Part shown: piece after piece, positions 1-6,530 of the stretch
How the letters are laid out: the number at the start of each line of letters is the position of its first letter
How positions within the stretch are numbered: position 1 is the first letter of the stretch
Source: JAZDKP01 sp043802925
GTDB taxonomy: Bacteria > Fibrobacterota > OXYB2-FULL-49-7 > JAEUSG01
Direction of reading: 5' to 3'
NCBI GenBank assembly: GCA_043802925.1
Contig: JAZDKP010000006.1
Coordinates: 1 to 8,744 of the forward strand
Length of the DNA: 8,744 bases
Position numbers and translations under genes: made by a program
Notes under the pieces: generated by a model
The model's input: the letters and a program-made list of their open reading frames with translations, nothing else
Databases searched by the model: none
What the model was told of the DNA's origin: nothing

Positions 1-564
1 CCCGGCCGCCCAATCGTTTGCGGTAATCACCCCGCCGTTGGCAAGGTTTGACGCTATTATCTTTTCCGTAACTTCATAGGAACCGTCATGGTTGGCGTCC
101 AGCCAGGCCTCGTCGAACAGGTTGAAGTGCTGCTTGGAAACCGTGAACTTGAGCGGGCCTGTTGTCACCGTTACCTTGTCAACCGCATCGACCACGGAAA
201 GCGCGGTTATTGGCGCGGAGCCCGTGTAGTCGTCCCTGAGGCTGAAGCTGGTTTTATTGGAGGCCGCAACAGCCGCCTGGAAGTCCATCAGCACCCACTT
301 CGCCGAAGGATTGGCTGTTTTCCCGGTGTTCTTTTCGACCCACCACTTGCTTAAGGCGCGGAACTGGGCCGGGACCGTGTTGCCCGAACCATCCGTCACG
401 CGGAGCGTTGTAAGGTCATTCACCGCTCCAATAGGCAGGGGAAGCCCGGCCGTGACGACTTCGCTGTCGCGGGCAACGTCGGACCAGTTCGATACGTCGA
501 AGGGAACATTGAGAGCGCAGGCCATTGCTGCCAGCGCCAGAACAGCTGAAAAGAGGCTTTTCAT
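1..564 (-). CDS. Secreted protein with PcRGLX/YetA-like N-terminal RIFT-barrel domain (3' end outside window)
   Basis: An open frame of 188 codons runs from ATG at 564 to the left edge with no stop. AAGGAG lies just upstream of the ATG (AAGGAGAGACC-ATG). The N-terminus MKSLFSAVLALAAMACA is a signal peptide with likely cleavage near residue 17, so the product is exported. Residues about 35-105 contain GLPLPIGAVNDL, LRVTDGSGNTVPAQF and KWVLMDFQAAV. Together these resemble the first domain of the PcRGLX/YetA family, named after an exo-rhamnogalacturonan lyase (polysaccharide lyase family 26). Known members are large, so most of the gene should lie to the left; no catalytic region is visible. A sigma-54-type promoter precedes it and a sigma-54 activator is divergently transcribed, which suggests inducible expression during polysaccharide use. 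The family call rests on remembered motifs, so lyase activity is only a possibility. Confidence 0.6.
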   Translation of the reverse strand, partial: MKSLFSAVLALAAMACALNVPFDVSNWSDVARDSEVVTAGLPLPIGAVNDLTTLRVTDGSGNTVPAQFRALSKWWVEKNTGKTANPSAKWVLMDFQAAVAASNKTSFSLRDDYTGSAPITALSVVDAVDKVTVTTGPLKFTVSKQHFNLFDEAWLDANHDGSYEVTEKIIASNLANGGVITANDWAAG

Positions 565-655
565 GGTCTCTCCTTGTTGTTCATCTTGAGTTTTGTATTC
601 TTCATTAAGGCTTTAGTACTATATACTTTAAATATATCGTATCCGCAATAACATG

Positions 656-671
656 TGCAATATACATTCCA
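656..671 (-). promoter_or_regulatory. Sigma-54 (-24/-12) promoter of the secreted protein gene
   Basis: The minus strand reads TGGAATGTATATTGCA. Against the sigma-54 consensus TGGCACG-N4-TTGCW, 10 of 12 fixed positions agree, with the invariant GG and GC separated by exactly 10 bases. Transcription would start near 645 and give a leader of about 80 bases before the ATG at 564. The next gene upstream encodes a sigma-54 activator, which makes a chance match less likely. Confidence 0.72.
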
Positions 672-728
672 TTTGCGCAATCCTGTTTAACCGTATAATC
701 TTCAAACATATAGCGCAAACAAAACTCG

Positions 729-757
729 TTGTAAATAGTGTATAGATAGATTATATT
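729..757 (+). promoter_or_regulatory. Sigma-70-like promoter of the sigma-54 activator gene
   Basis: TTGTAA at 729-734 (4 of 6 matches to TTGACA) and TATATT at 752-757 (5 of 6 matches to TATAAT) are separated by 17 bases. Initiation near 764 would leave a leader of about 26 bases before the ATG at 790. The surrounding DNA is so AT-rich that other -10-like hexamers occur, for example TATACT at 762-767, so the exact site is uncertain. Confidence 0.45.
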
Positions 758-789
758 TATGTATACTATGTCTAATATGGTGTAAGTTT

Positions 790-3126
790 ATGGAAATGAA
801 GAAAATCTTTCAGGATTATCCTTTTCTCAACCTTATTGACGCTCTGGATTACGAGGCAGTGCTTGTTCTGGTGGATGCCCGGATGCGTATTGTCGAGGTC
901 CATGAACCCCATATGTCTCATTTCCCGTTATTAATCCACAAACTGACGGGCGGCCGGGTTTCGGATTACTTCAATCTCGTGTCGGATGAAACCATGGAAC
1001 AGGTGCTGGACACGGACCATCACCCGTTTCGAACGCTCCAGTACTTTTTAAGCCTTCCGCCCGAAGACCCCGCTCCCCGTGAAATCCGTCTGTCTCTCAC
1101 GGCGCTGCCTTCCAACGATGAATGCAATCGCCTCATCAGTTCGGCAAAATGGCGCCATCGGCTTTCCCTGGCCACGCTCTACCTGTTTCGCGCGGACAGG
1201 GAGCATGCCCTCGGCATTATCCGTGTCAAACCGTTTCAGCACCTGCTGCCCGATTACACTTCCGAAATCATGCTGTTTGTGGACAACCAGGAAAGGCTGA
1301 TGGGATACAATCTCAACTTCGAACCGTTGATAAAAATCAAAGATTCCGGCAGTGTCTTTGGCCAGCCGCTCAATACGCTTGTCCATTTTGATTTCCGGCC
1401 CGTTGAACAAAAGGGTCTCTCCCGGCACCTGAAAGCGGTCCCGTTGACTACGGGCATGTTCCAACCGGTTCCGCAGGCGGAAATCAAAATGGACAACCAC
1501 ACGCCGGGTTTTGAAGTCACCCCGTTGCCGCGGGAACAGTATGTTTTTCTGCGGATGCCCGTGGAACACGATACCCACGATTATCGCATCCGTTTCGTGG
1601 TCGAGCGGATGCAGGGCCTCTGGCCGGGGCTTATGCTGCGGACGGACCGGGACATTCCGCCGGATTCCTCGGGCTACTTTTTTGGACCCGAGTCGGACAA
1701 CCGGCAGTTTGTTTTCAAAAAGAGCGGCCTGACCCTGGCCCGCATTGACTTTTCAGACAAGGAACATTCCCGGGAAATGTTGATGGAAGTGGAAAAACAG
1801 GGGGCTGTTTTTACGGTCAGAGTTGACAACCGTCCCGTATTCCGCCACGTCGAACACTATCCCTTTTTGCCCGCCCTGGACAGGCACGTTGCCTTCTGTG
1901 TCGGAAATGAATGCGCGTGTCGCATTCATTCCGTCACGCTGGAATCCGCATTGCAGGCGACCCCAGGGGAGCCCGGGGGGGTGGTGGCCCGTATCAAAGG
2001 GGCCCCAGGCAAGACCTTCCGCGTCCACCAGCGGCTTGGATTCTTCCGCAACGAGACCTATCAGCTTTTTCACCTGGAGGACATCACGGGTTACCAGAAG
2101 CGCCTGTCCACCCTGGAAAGGGAAAAAGAACAGGTCAAGGCCGAAAGTGACAAAATGCGGAAGACCCTTTGGGCCACCCGGGCCACGGAAAAGCTCATCG
2201 GCGAAAGCGTTGGCATGCACCGCATCCGCGAGCAGCTGGCGGCCCTCCGTTCCTCGGCGGGCATCCTTTTGCTCCAGGGCGAGACCGGCACGGGCAAGGA
2301 GATTATCGCCCGGCTCTTCCATGACCTTTCCGCTCCGCCGGACGCCCCTCTTGTCAAAGTTGATTGCGGCACGATTCCCCCCTCGTTGCTTGACAGTGAG
2401 CTCTTTGGTTACGAGGCGGGCGCTTTTACGGGGGCCGTCCGGCCGCACCCGGGACGGTTTGAACAGGCGGACCATGGGACCCTGTTCCTTGACGAAATCG
2501 AGAACCTGACGCTGGCTGTCCAGGCCAAACTCCTGGGTTTTCTCGATGACATGCAGGTCACCCGGCTGGGAGGGACGCGGGCCGTCACGCTTTCACTCCG
2601 GGTGGTGGCGGCCACCAACCAGCGGCTCGACGCCCTCATCCGGAACGGCCTTTTCCGGAAGGACCTTTTCTACCGGCTCGAACGCTTCAAGCTGGAAATC
2701 CCGCCCCTGCGCGATCGCCTGGATGATATTCCGCTTCTTGCGCGCCATTTTCTGGAGCGGGCCAACAGCCAGCATAACAAGGACGTCAAACGGATTTCAG
2801 AGGACGGCTACCGCAAGCTTTTTACCCATCCCTGGCCGGGCAACGTGCGCGAACTCCAGAATGTGATTAACCGGGCCGTGCTTTTTTCCAGAAAGGAGAC
2901 ACTCGGGCCGGAAGCGTTGGAACTGCCGTTGATTATGGCCGCCGATTCCGTCTCGCTGGCCCGTGAAGCGACCGGACGAAGATGGAAGCGGGGCGGGCTG
3001 CCGGAAGGGGCGCTGCGGGAAGCACTCGGCCGCACCTCGGGAAACATCAAGGCCGCCGCGGCCATCCTCGGTATTACGCGGATGACCTTTTATGCGTACC
3101 TGGCAAAGTACGGGATCCAGAGATAA
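790..3126 (+). CDS. Sigma-54-dependent transcriptional activator with PAS-like and lectin-like sensory region
   Basis: This 778-residue enhancer-binding protein would remodel sigma-54 RNA polymerase by ATP hydrolysis. The central AAA+ domain (about 475-710) is complete: Walker A GETGTGKE 497-504, the sigma-54-contacting GAFTGA loop 544-549, Walker B GTLFLDEI 563-570, an arginine-finger segment FRKDLFYRL 622-630 and WPGNVREL 682-689. A Fis-type helix-turn-helix fills residues about 740-778 and should bind upstream activator sites. The N-terminal 430 residues contain no visible phosphoreceiver or membrane segment. PAS-like stretches occur near 158-200 and 408-440, the latter ending in FHLEDITGYQKRL and leading into a coiled coil (about 433-470). 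Between them, about 238-386 looks like a concanavalin/LamG or DUF1080-type beta-sandwich. The start at 790 has only a weak ribosome site (GGTG at 779-782), and ATG at 796 is an alternative. The likely target is the divergent secreted protein gene. Confidence 0.93.
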   Translation: MEMKKIFQDYPFLNLIDALDYEAVLVLVDARMRIVEVHEPHMSHFPLLIHKLTGGRVSDYFNLVSDETMEQVLDTDHHPFRTLQYFLSLPPEDPAPREIRLSLTALPSNDECNRLISSAKWRHRLSLATLYLFRADREHALGIIRVKPFQHLLPDYTSEIMLFVDNQERLMGYNLNFEPLIKIKDSGSVFGQPLNTLVHFDFRPVEQKGLSRHLKAVPLTTGMFQPVPQAEIKMDNHTPGFEVTPLPREQYVFLRMPVEHDTHDYRIRFVVERMQGLWPGLMLRTDRDIPPDSSGYFFGPESDNRQFVFKKSGLTLARIDFSDKEHSREMLMEVEKQGAVFTVRVDNRPVFRHVEHYPFLPALDRHVAFCVGNECACRIHSVTLESALQATPGEPGGVVARIKGAPGKTFRVHQRLGFFRNETYQLFHLEDITGYQKRLSTLEREKEQVKAESDKMRKTLWATRATEKLIGESVGMHRIREQLAALRSSAGILLLQGETGTGKEIIARLFHDLSAPPDAPLVKVDCGTIPPSLLDSELFGYEAGAFTGAVRPHPGRFEQADHGTLFLDEIENLTLAVQAKLLGFLDDMQVTRLGGTRAVTLSLRVVAATNQRLDALIRNGLFRKDLFYRLERFKLEIPPLRDRLDDIPLLARHFLERANSQHNKDVKRISEDGYRKLFTHPWPGNVRELQNVINRAVLFSRKETLGPEALELPLIMAADSVSLAREATGRRWKRGGLPEGALREALGRTSGNIKAAAAILGITRMTFYAYLAKYGIQR

Positions 3127-3152
3127 AAATGTCCTCTTTCAAGGAGCCTTTC

Positions 3153-3821
3153 ATGAAGCATATTATCCTCGCCTTCCTGCTCGTCCTCTTCATGCTTTTT
3201 CCGGCCCCGGGCCAGGAAACAACAGCGCCCTGCAACTGTGTTGTGAGCCCGTATAACGACCGCGGCACGCCCGACACCTCCTTCCTGCTCAAGAACGGCC
3301 GTTCCCTTGTCCTGTGCGGTTCGCGCGAGGAGGCGGACGGCGAGGTCACCTTTTCGGATTTCACGTTGAATGTCTGCGGGGCGACGGAAATCCTCGGGCA
3401 CTGGGGCGCGCTTGCCTCCTGCCGTATCCTGAAGAAGGGAAACGAACTTACGATCCAGCGCGTTGTCAATCTGCCGGTCGGACGTGAGTTCGGTTACGTG
3501 CCCACCGTGCTATTTATTGACAAAATCACGATCCCGGGCAGGAATGCAAGGATGAACACCACGCTCAATGCCAAGGCGCGGAAATACTCGCGCGCTGAAA
3601 TCAGCGCGGTGCTGGCGGAATACGAGGCCTCGCCCCGCGCGGTCAACGAACGGACCGAGGAACTGCTGCTCAAACTTTTCGTGTGTGCGCTTGGTAAAAA
3701 CCCGAAGGCCCAGAAGCTGTTCGCATCTTTTGACAAGGATAACACGGGTCTCGAAGGAGACCTTTTGAACCTGTATGTGGAACTGAAGCGCCTGCTCAAT
3801 CTCGCGGGAATCCGGCCATGA
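3153..3821 (+). CDS. Uncharacterised small secreted protein with six cysteines
   Basis: The product has 222 residues. The start at 3153 has AAGGAG six bases upstream, while the in-frame ATG at 3129 has no such site, so 3153 is preferred. MKHIILAFLLVLFMLFPAPG is a signal peptide, with probable cleavage around residue 20. The mature protein has cysteines 27, 29, 55, 75, 90 and 178; a periplasmic or extracellular fold with disulfide bonds or a bound metal is possible. The first half looks beta-rich (for example residues 50-127); the second half (146-219) is helical and charged. I recognise no family. The gene starts 26 bases after the stop of the sigma-54 activator on the same strand with no clear terminator between them, so the two are probably co-transcribed. 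It could be an accessory to the sensor or to the extracellular pathway, but the sequence gives no direct evidence of that. Confidence 0.8.
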   Translation: MKHIILAFLLVLFMLFPAPGQETTAPCNCVVSPYNDRGTPDTSFLLKNGRSLVLCGSREEADGEVTFSDFTLNVCGATEILGHWGALASCRILKKGNELTIQRVVNLPVGREFGYVPTVLFIDKITIPGRNARMNTTLNAKARKYSRAEISAVLAEYEASPRAVNERTEELLLKLFVCALGKNPKAQKLFASFDKDNTGLEGDLLNLYVELKRLLNLAGIRP

Positions 3822-3865
3822 TGAAAAATCATTTTGTTCCGCTGCTTCTTCTCGCTCTCTTTTAG
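3818..3865 (+). pseudogene. 15-codon signal-peptide-like fragment, possibly a gene remnant
   Basis: An ATG at 3818 overlaps the stop codon of the preceding gene as ATGA, a usual translational-coupling arrangement. It encodes MMKNHFVPLLLLALF and then TAG at 3863-3865. The peptide is basic and then hydrophobic, like the start of an exported protein. Beyond the TAG the same frame reads WGCST, which would place a cysteine where a lipoprotein signal would have one. However, that DNA is already the 3' end of the opposing dtxR-like gene. It may be a decayed secreted or lipoprotein gene truncated at the convergent junction, a real leader-sized peptide, or chance. Confidence 0.3.
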
Positions 3866-4242
3866 TGGGGCTGTTCCACCGCGGCCATCAGCTTTTCCAT
3901 GACTTCCGGGTCGAGTGCGTGCTCCATCCGGCAGGCATTGCGATCCGCGGCCTTGGCCGGAATCCCGAGTCGCTCCATAAAGAACCGTTTGAGCCGCGCG
4001 TGGTTGCGCGCAAGCGCGCGGGCCACCCTCGCCCCCTTGCCCGTGAGCACCACGTGCGCATAGGGCGTGTAGACCGCCAGCCCGTGCGCGGACAGGCTTT
4101 TAAGCGCCGCGGTCACGGAGGATTTTCTGACATGGAGCGCCGTGGCGATTTCGCTCACGCGCGCCACCCGGTTTTTCTTCTCCAGGACCAGGATGGCCTC
4201 AAGGTAGTCCTCCTGGCTTTCGGTCAAGACGCGTGCAACCAT
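3862..4242 (-). CDS. DtxR/MntR-family metal-dependent transcriptional repressor
   Basis: The product has 126 residues. It binds DNA when loaded with divalent metal and here probably represses iron uptake. A winged helix-turn-helix occupies about residues 8-70, with VSEIATALHVRKSSVTAALKSL typical of the family, followed by a dimerisation/metal-binding domain. Candidate metal ligands are D12 and E15 (EDYLE), H81 (NHARL) and C104, E107 and H108 (CRMEH). C-x-x-E-H matches DtxR C102/E105/H106, whereas D12 is as in MntR D8. The C-terminal SH3-like domain of DtxR/IdeR is absent. The start at 4242 is set by GGGAGG five bases upstream and lies inside the last codons of feoB (19-base overlap), so the gene is translationally coupled. 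A longer in-frame ORF from 4389 would cover feoB and is rejected. As last gene of the feo operon it should be autoregulated through the iron-box-like site upstream of feoA. Confidence 0.9.
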   Translation of the reverse strand: MVARVLTESQEDYLEAILVLEKKNRVARVSEIATALHVRKSSVTAALKSLSAHGLAVYTPYAHVVLTGKGARVARALARNHARLKRFFMERLGIPAKAADRNACRMEHALDPEVMEKLMAAVEQPH

Positions 4243-6251
4243 AAAAGCCTCCCGATTTGATGGACCCCCACGGCCGTGAGCCAGGCCAGGACTATCGGAT
4301 AAAGAAACCCGAACCAGGACCAGCGGCGGGAACGGAGCTCGCGCACCATGGTGGTCAGTGCCGCGAGGCAGGGCGTGTAGAGCAGGCAAAAGAGCATGAA
4401 GCCAAAGGCCGTGAGCGGTGGATAGTGCGCCCGCAGGCTGTCCGAAAGCGGCGCGTTCCCTTCGCCCGGCTCTTCGGCGCTGTAGAGCACGGCCAGGGTC
4501 CCCACCACCATTTCCTTGGCCACAAAGCCCGTGAGCAGGCTGATGCTCATTTTCAGGTCAAACCCGGCTGGGGCCAAAAGCGGCTCCACGGCCCGGCCGA
4601 TGCGGCCGATATAGGTTTCGCCGATGCCGCGGTGGCCGGACGGGTAATGGCTCAGGAAGAAGAGCACGATGGAAAAGACGAAAATCACCCGGCCGATACG
4701 CACCAGGTAGTGCTTGCCCTTTTCCCACATGTGGATGGCCACGCTGCGGAGTGTGGGCATGCGGTAGGGGGGGAGCTCCATGACAAAGGGGTATTCCGCG
4801 TCCCGGAAGAATATTTTCCGCAGAAGCAGGCCGGAGGCGAAGGTGAAGGCGAAGCTCAGCACGTAGATAAGGAAGACCATGTTCCCGGCATGTTGCGGAA
4901 AAAAGGCGCCGGCAAAAAGGACATAAATGGGGAGGCGCGCCGAGCAGGTGATGAGCGGCGCCACGAGGATGGTGAGGATGCGGTCGGACCGGGCTTCGAG
5001 CGTGCGCGCGGCCAGGATGGCGGGCACGTTGCAGCCGAGGCCCATGACCATGGGGATGAAGCTTTTTCCGTGGAGCCCCATTTTGTGCATGACCTTGTCC
5101 ATGAGGAAGGCGGCGCGGGCCATGTAGCCCGTGTCTTCGAGCATGGAAATGCCGAAAAAGAGGATGAGGATGTTGGGCATGAATACAAGGACGCTTCCCG
5201 CGCCCGCCAGCACGCCTTCGATCAGCAGGTTTTTGAAGAGTCCGTCCGGAAGGGCCTGTCCCGCAAGGTCCGAAAGTGCTGCGATGCCCGCCTGAATCCA
5301 CGCCATGGGAAGCGCGCCCAGCTTGAAGGTGAGCAGGAAGAGCGCCCACATGAGCCCACCGAAGATGAGGTAGGCGAAAATTGGATTCAGGAAAACAGAG
5401 TCCATGCGCCGGGTCATGTCAACCCGGTCAGGCTTATGGACCGTGAGGGTTTCGCGCAGCGCGCCGGTGATAAAGCCGTACCGGCGCTCGGTGATGACCG
5501 CGGCCGGGTCGTCTTTGAAGATTTTTTCCAGATGGCCTTTTCGCGCCTCGGTAAGGGCGAGGAGTTCCGGCCCCTTGGCCGTGCCGCGGAAAAAGGCCGA
5601 GGTGCGCGGGTCGCCTTCGAGCAGCCGCAGGGCATACCAGCGGGCCGGTGCGGCGAGGCAGACACCGGCCCCGGAAATAAGCGGTTCGAGCCGCGCAATT
5701 TCCTCCTCAATTTCGTTTCCGTACGGGATGAGGACCGGCCGCGTACCCGGCATCCGGCCATCGACCGTGCGCAACGCAGTTTCGAGCAGAAGTGGCAGCC
5801 CTTCGCCCGTGCGTCCGATTGTAGGAACCACGGGCACGCCCAGCAGGCGGCCGAGTTTGACCGTGTCCACACTGAGTCCACGGGATTCGAGCTCGTCGCT
5901 CATGTTGAGCGCCATCACCAGCGGCTTTCCGGTCTCGAGCAACTGAACAGTAAGATAAAGGTTGCGTTCGAGGTTGGTGGCGTCCACCACGTTTACCAGG
6001 CCCTGCGCCCGTTCCGAGAAAAGGCAGTTGAGCGCGATTTCCTCTTCCGGGCTTTTGGGGGTGATGGAGTAGGTGCCCGGCAGGTCGATGATGGTGATGG
6101 AACGGTCCGCAAGGCGTGCTTCGCCCTCTTTGATATCAATGGTGACCCCGCTCCAGTTGCCCGTGTGCTGGCGTGCGCCCGTGAGCGCATTAAAAAGCGT
6201 GGTTTTTCCGCAGTTGGGGTTTCCGGTGAGGAGAAAGGCGGGCGTGCTCAT
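4224..6251 (-). CDS. feoB: Ferrous iron transport protein B
   Basis: This 675-residue inner-membrane protein imports Fe(II), using an N-terminal G-protein domain. G1 is GNPNCGKT at 10-17, switch I GVT at 35-37, G3 DLPGTY at 56-61 and G4 NMSD at 116-119. The guanine-nucleotide-inhibitor helical region follows. The membrane part, from about residue 290, includes the conserved Gate segments around GCNVP (C407), CSARLPIY shortly after, and VAKEMVVG (K579). The protein ends within its last membrane segment, with no FeoC-like extension. The length suits the shorter FeoB proteins (E. coli has 773 residues). The start at 6251 makes an ATGA overlap with the feoA stop and begins immediately before G1 as expected; the open frame continues upstream but lies inside feoA in another frame. 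Its 3' end overlaps the dtxR-like gene. Confidence 0.97.
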   Translation of the reverse strand: MSTPAFLLTGNPNCGKTTLFNALTGARQHTGNWSGVTIDIKEGEARLADRSITIIDLPGTYSITPKSPEEEIALNCLFSERAQGLVNVVDATNLERNLYLTVQLLETGKPLVMALNMSDELESRGLSVDTVKLGRLLGVPVVPTIGRTGEGLPLLLETALRTVDGRMPGTRPVLIPYGNEIEEEIARLEPLISGAGVCLAAPARWYALRLLEGDPRTSAFFRGTAKGPELLALTEARKGHLEKIFKDDPAAVITERRYGFITGALRETLTVHKPDRVDMTRRMDSVFLNPIFAYLIFGGLMWALFLLTFKLGALPMAWIQAGIAALSDLAGQALPDGLFKNLLIEGVLAGAGSVLVFMPNILILFFGISMLEDTGYMARAAFLMDKVMHKMGLHGKSFIPMVMGLGCNVPAILAARTLEARSDRILTILVAPLITCSARLPIYVLFAGAFFPQHAGNMVFLIYVLSFAFTFASGLLLRKIFFRDAEYPFVMELPPYRMPTLRSVAIHMWEKGKHYLVRIGRVIFVFSIVLFFLSHYPSGHRGIGETYIGRIGRAVEPLLAPAGFDLKMSISLLTGFVAKEMVVGTLAVLYSAEEPGEGNAPLSDSLRAHYPPLTAFGFMLFCLLYTPCLAALTTMVRELRSRRWSWFGFLYPIVLAWLTAVGVHQIGRLLWLHAS

Positions 6252-6523
6252 GCGGCCTCCAGGGGGGCCACTTCCACGGTGTTGGCCTCCCCGACGCGAA
6301 GCGAGAGGTGGGCGCCCCGGACCAACACCTCGATGGGGTCCTTGAGCGGCGCATAGCGGACCACGGTCAGCGCTGCGCCCCGGGTGAACCCCAGCTCCAT
6401 GAGGCGCTGGCGCAGCAACGGTTCGCCCGTGAGTCGAACCACGCGGACGCAACAGCCTTCGCGGCAGTCACCGAGGCGCTGGCAGGGACAGTCGGCGTCG
6501 GGCCGGGGACATGGATTGTTCAT
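6248..6523 (-). CDS. feoA: FeoA family protein with cysteine-rich N-terminus
   Basis: This 91-residue cytosolic SH3-like protein is expected to assist FeoB. Residues about 17-87 carry the FeoA signature: VVRLTGEPLLRQRLMELGF, then GAALTVVRYAPLKDPIEVLVRG and LSLRVGEANTVEV. Ahead of and overlapping its first strand are six cysteines within 21 residues (C5, C12, C14, C20, C24, C25), which classical FeoA proteins lack. They could bind iron or an Fe-S cluster, but this is inference. The gene is first in the operon and overlaps feoB by ATGA. No Shine-Dalgarno sequence precedes the ATG at 6523 (the bases are CCACCCC), and the promoter -10 element is only seven bases away, which suggests leaderless or near-leaderless translation. 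A start further downstream would remove the cysteines, but no better-placed start is visible. Confidence 0.93.
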   Translation of the reverse strand: MNNPCPRPDADCPCQRLGDCREGCCVRVVRLTGEPLLRQRLMELGFTRGAALTVVRYAPLKDPIEVLVRGAHLSLRVGEANTVEVAPLEAA

Positions 6524-6530
6524 GGGGTGG

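Larger units (their letters stand above)
565..789. promoter_or_regulatory. AT-rich divergent intergenic control region
   Basis: This gap separates the secreted protein gene from the sigma-54 activator gene and is clearly richer in A and T than the coding DNA on both sides. It contains the sigma-54 promoter facing left and the sigma-70-like promoter facing right. Two related sites lie between them: TTTGCGCAA at 672-680 and, on the minus strand, GTTTGCGCTA at 711-720. They are about 38 bases apart between centres, and the shared core is TTTGCGC. They are candidate activator-binding sites, but the one at 672-680 abuts the -24 element and is closer than usual for an enhancer site. Confidence 0.5.

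Noticed and set aside
735..769. An imperfect inverted repeat (ATAGTGTATA and TATACTAT) around the activator promoter.
   Set aside because: In such AT-rich DNA short inverted repeats of this quality are expected by chance.
2982..3152. Earlier in-frame starts for the six-cysteine secreted protein.
   Set aside because: From 2982 it would overlap the helix-turn-helix of the activator and bury the signal peptide; 3129 lacks a ribosome site, whereas 3153 has AAGGAG.
3732..3767. A possible EF-hand (DKDNTGLEGDLL) in the secreted protein.
   Set aside because: The last loop position is leucine instead of glutamate or aspartate, and no partner EF-hand is visible.
3818..3838. ATGA-AAAA-TCAT followed by TTTTG as a terminator between the convergent genes.
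   Set aside because: The stem is only about four AT-rich pairs, too weak to call.
4243..4389. An in-frame upstream extension of the dtxR-like gene.
   Set aside because: It would cover the end of feoB. The ATG at 4242 has GGGAGG five bases upstream and begins the family N-terminus.
4257..6356. A 699-codon open frame on the plus strand.
   Set aside because: It is antisense to feoB in GC-rich DNA, has low-complexity charged composition and no recognisable domain; feoB has every G motif.
6252..6452. An in-frame upstream extension of feoB by 67 codons.
   Set aside because: It lies inside feoA in another frame. The start at 6251 overlaps the feoA stop as ATGA and begins directly before the G1 motif.
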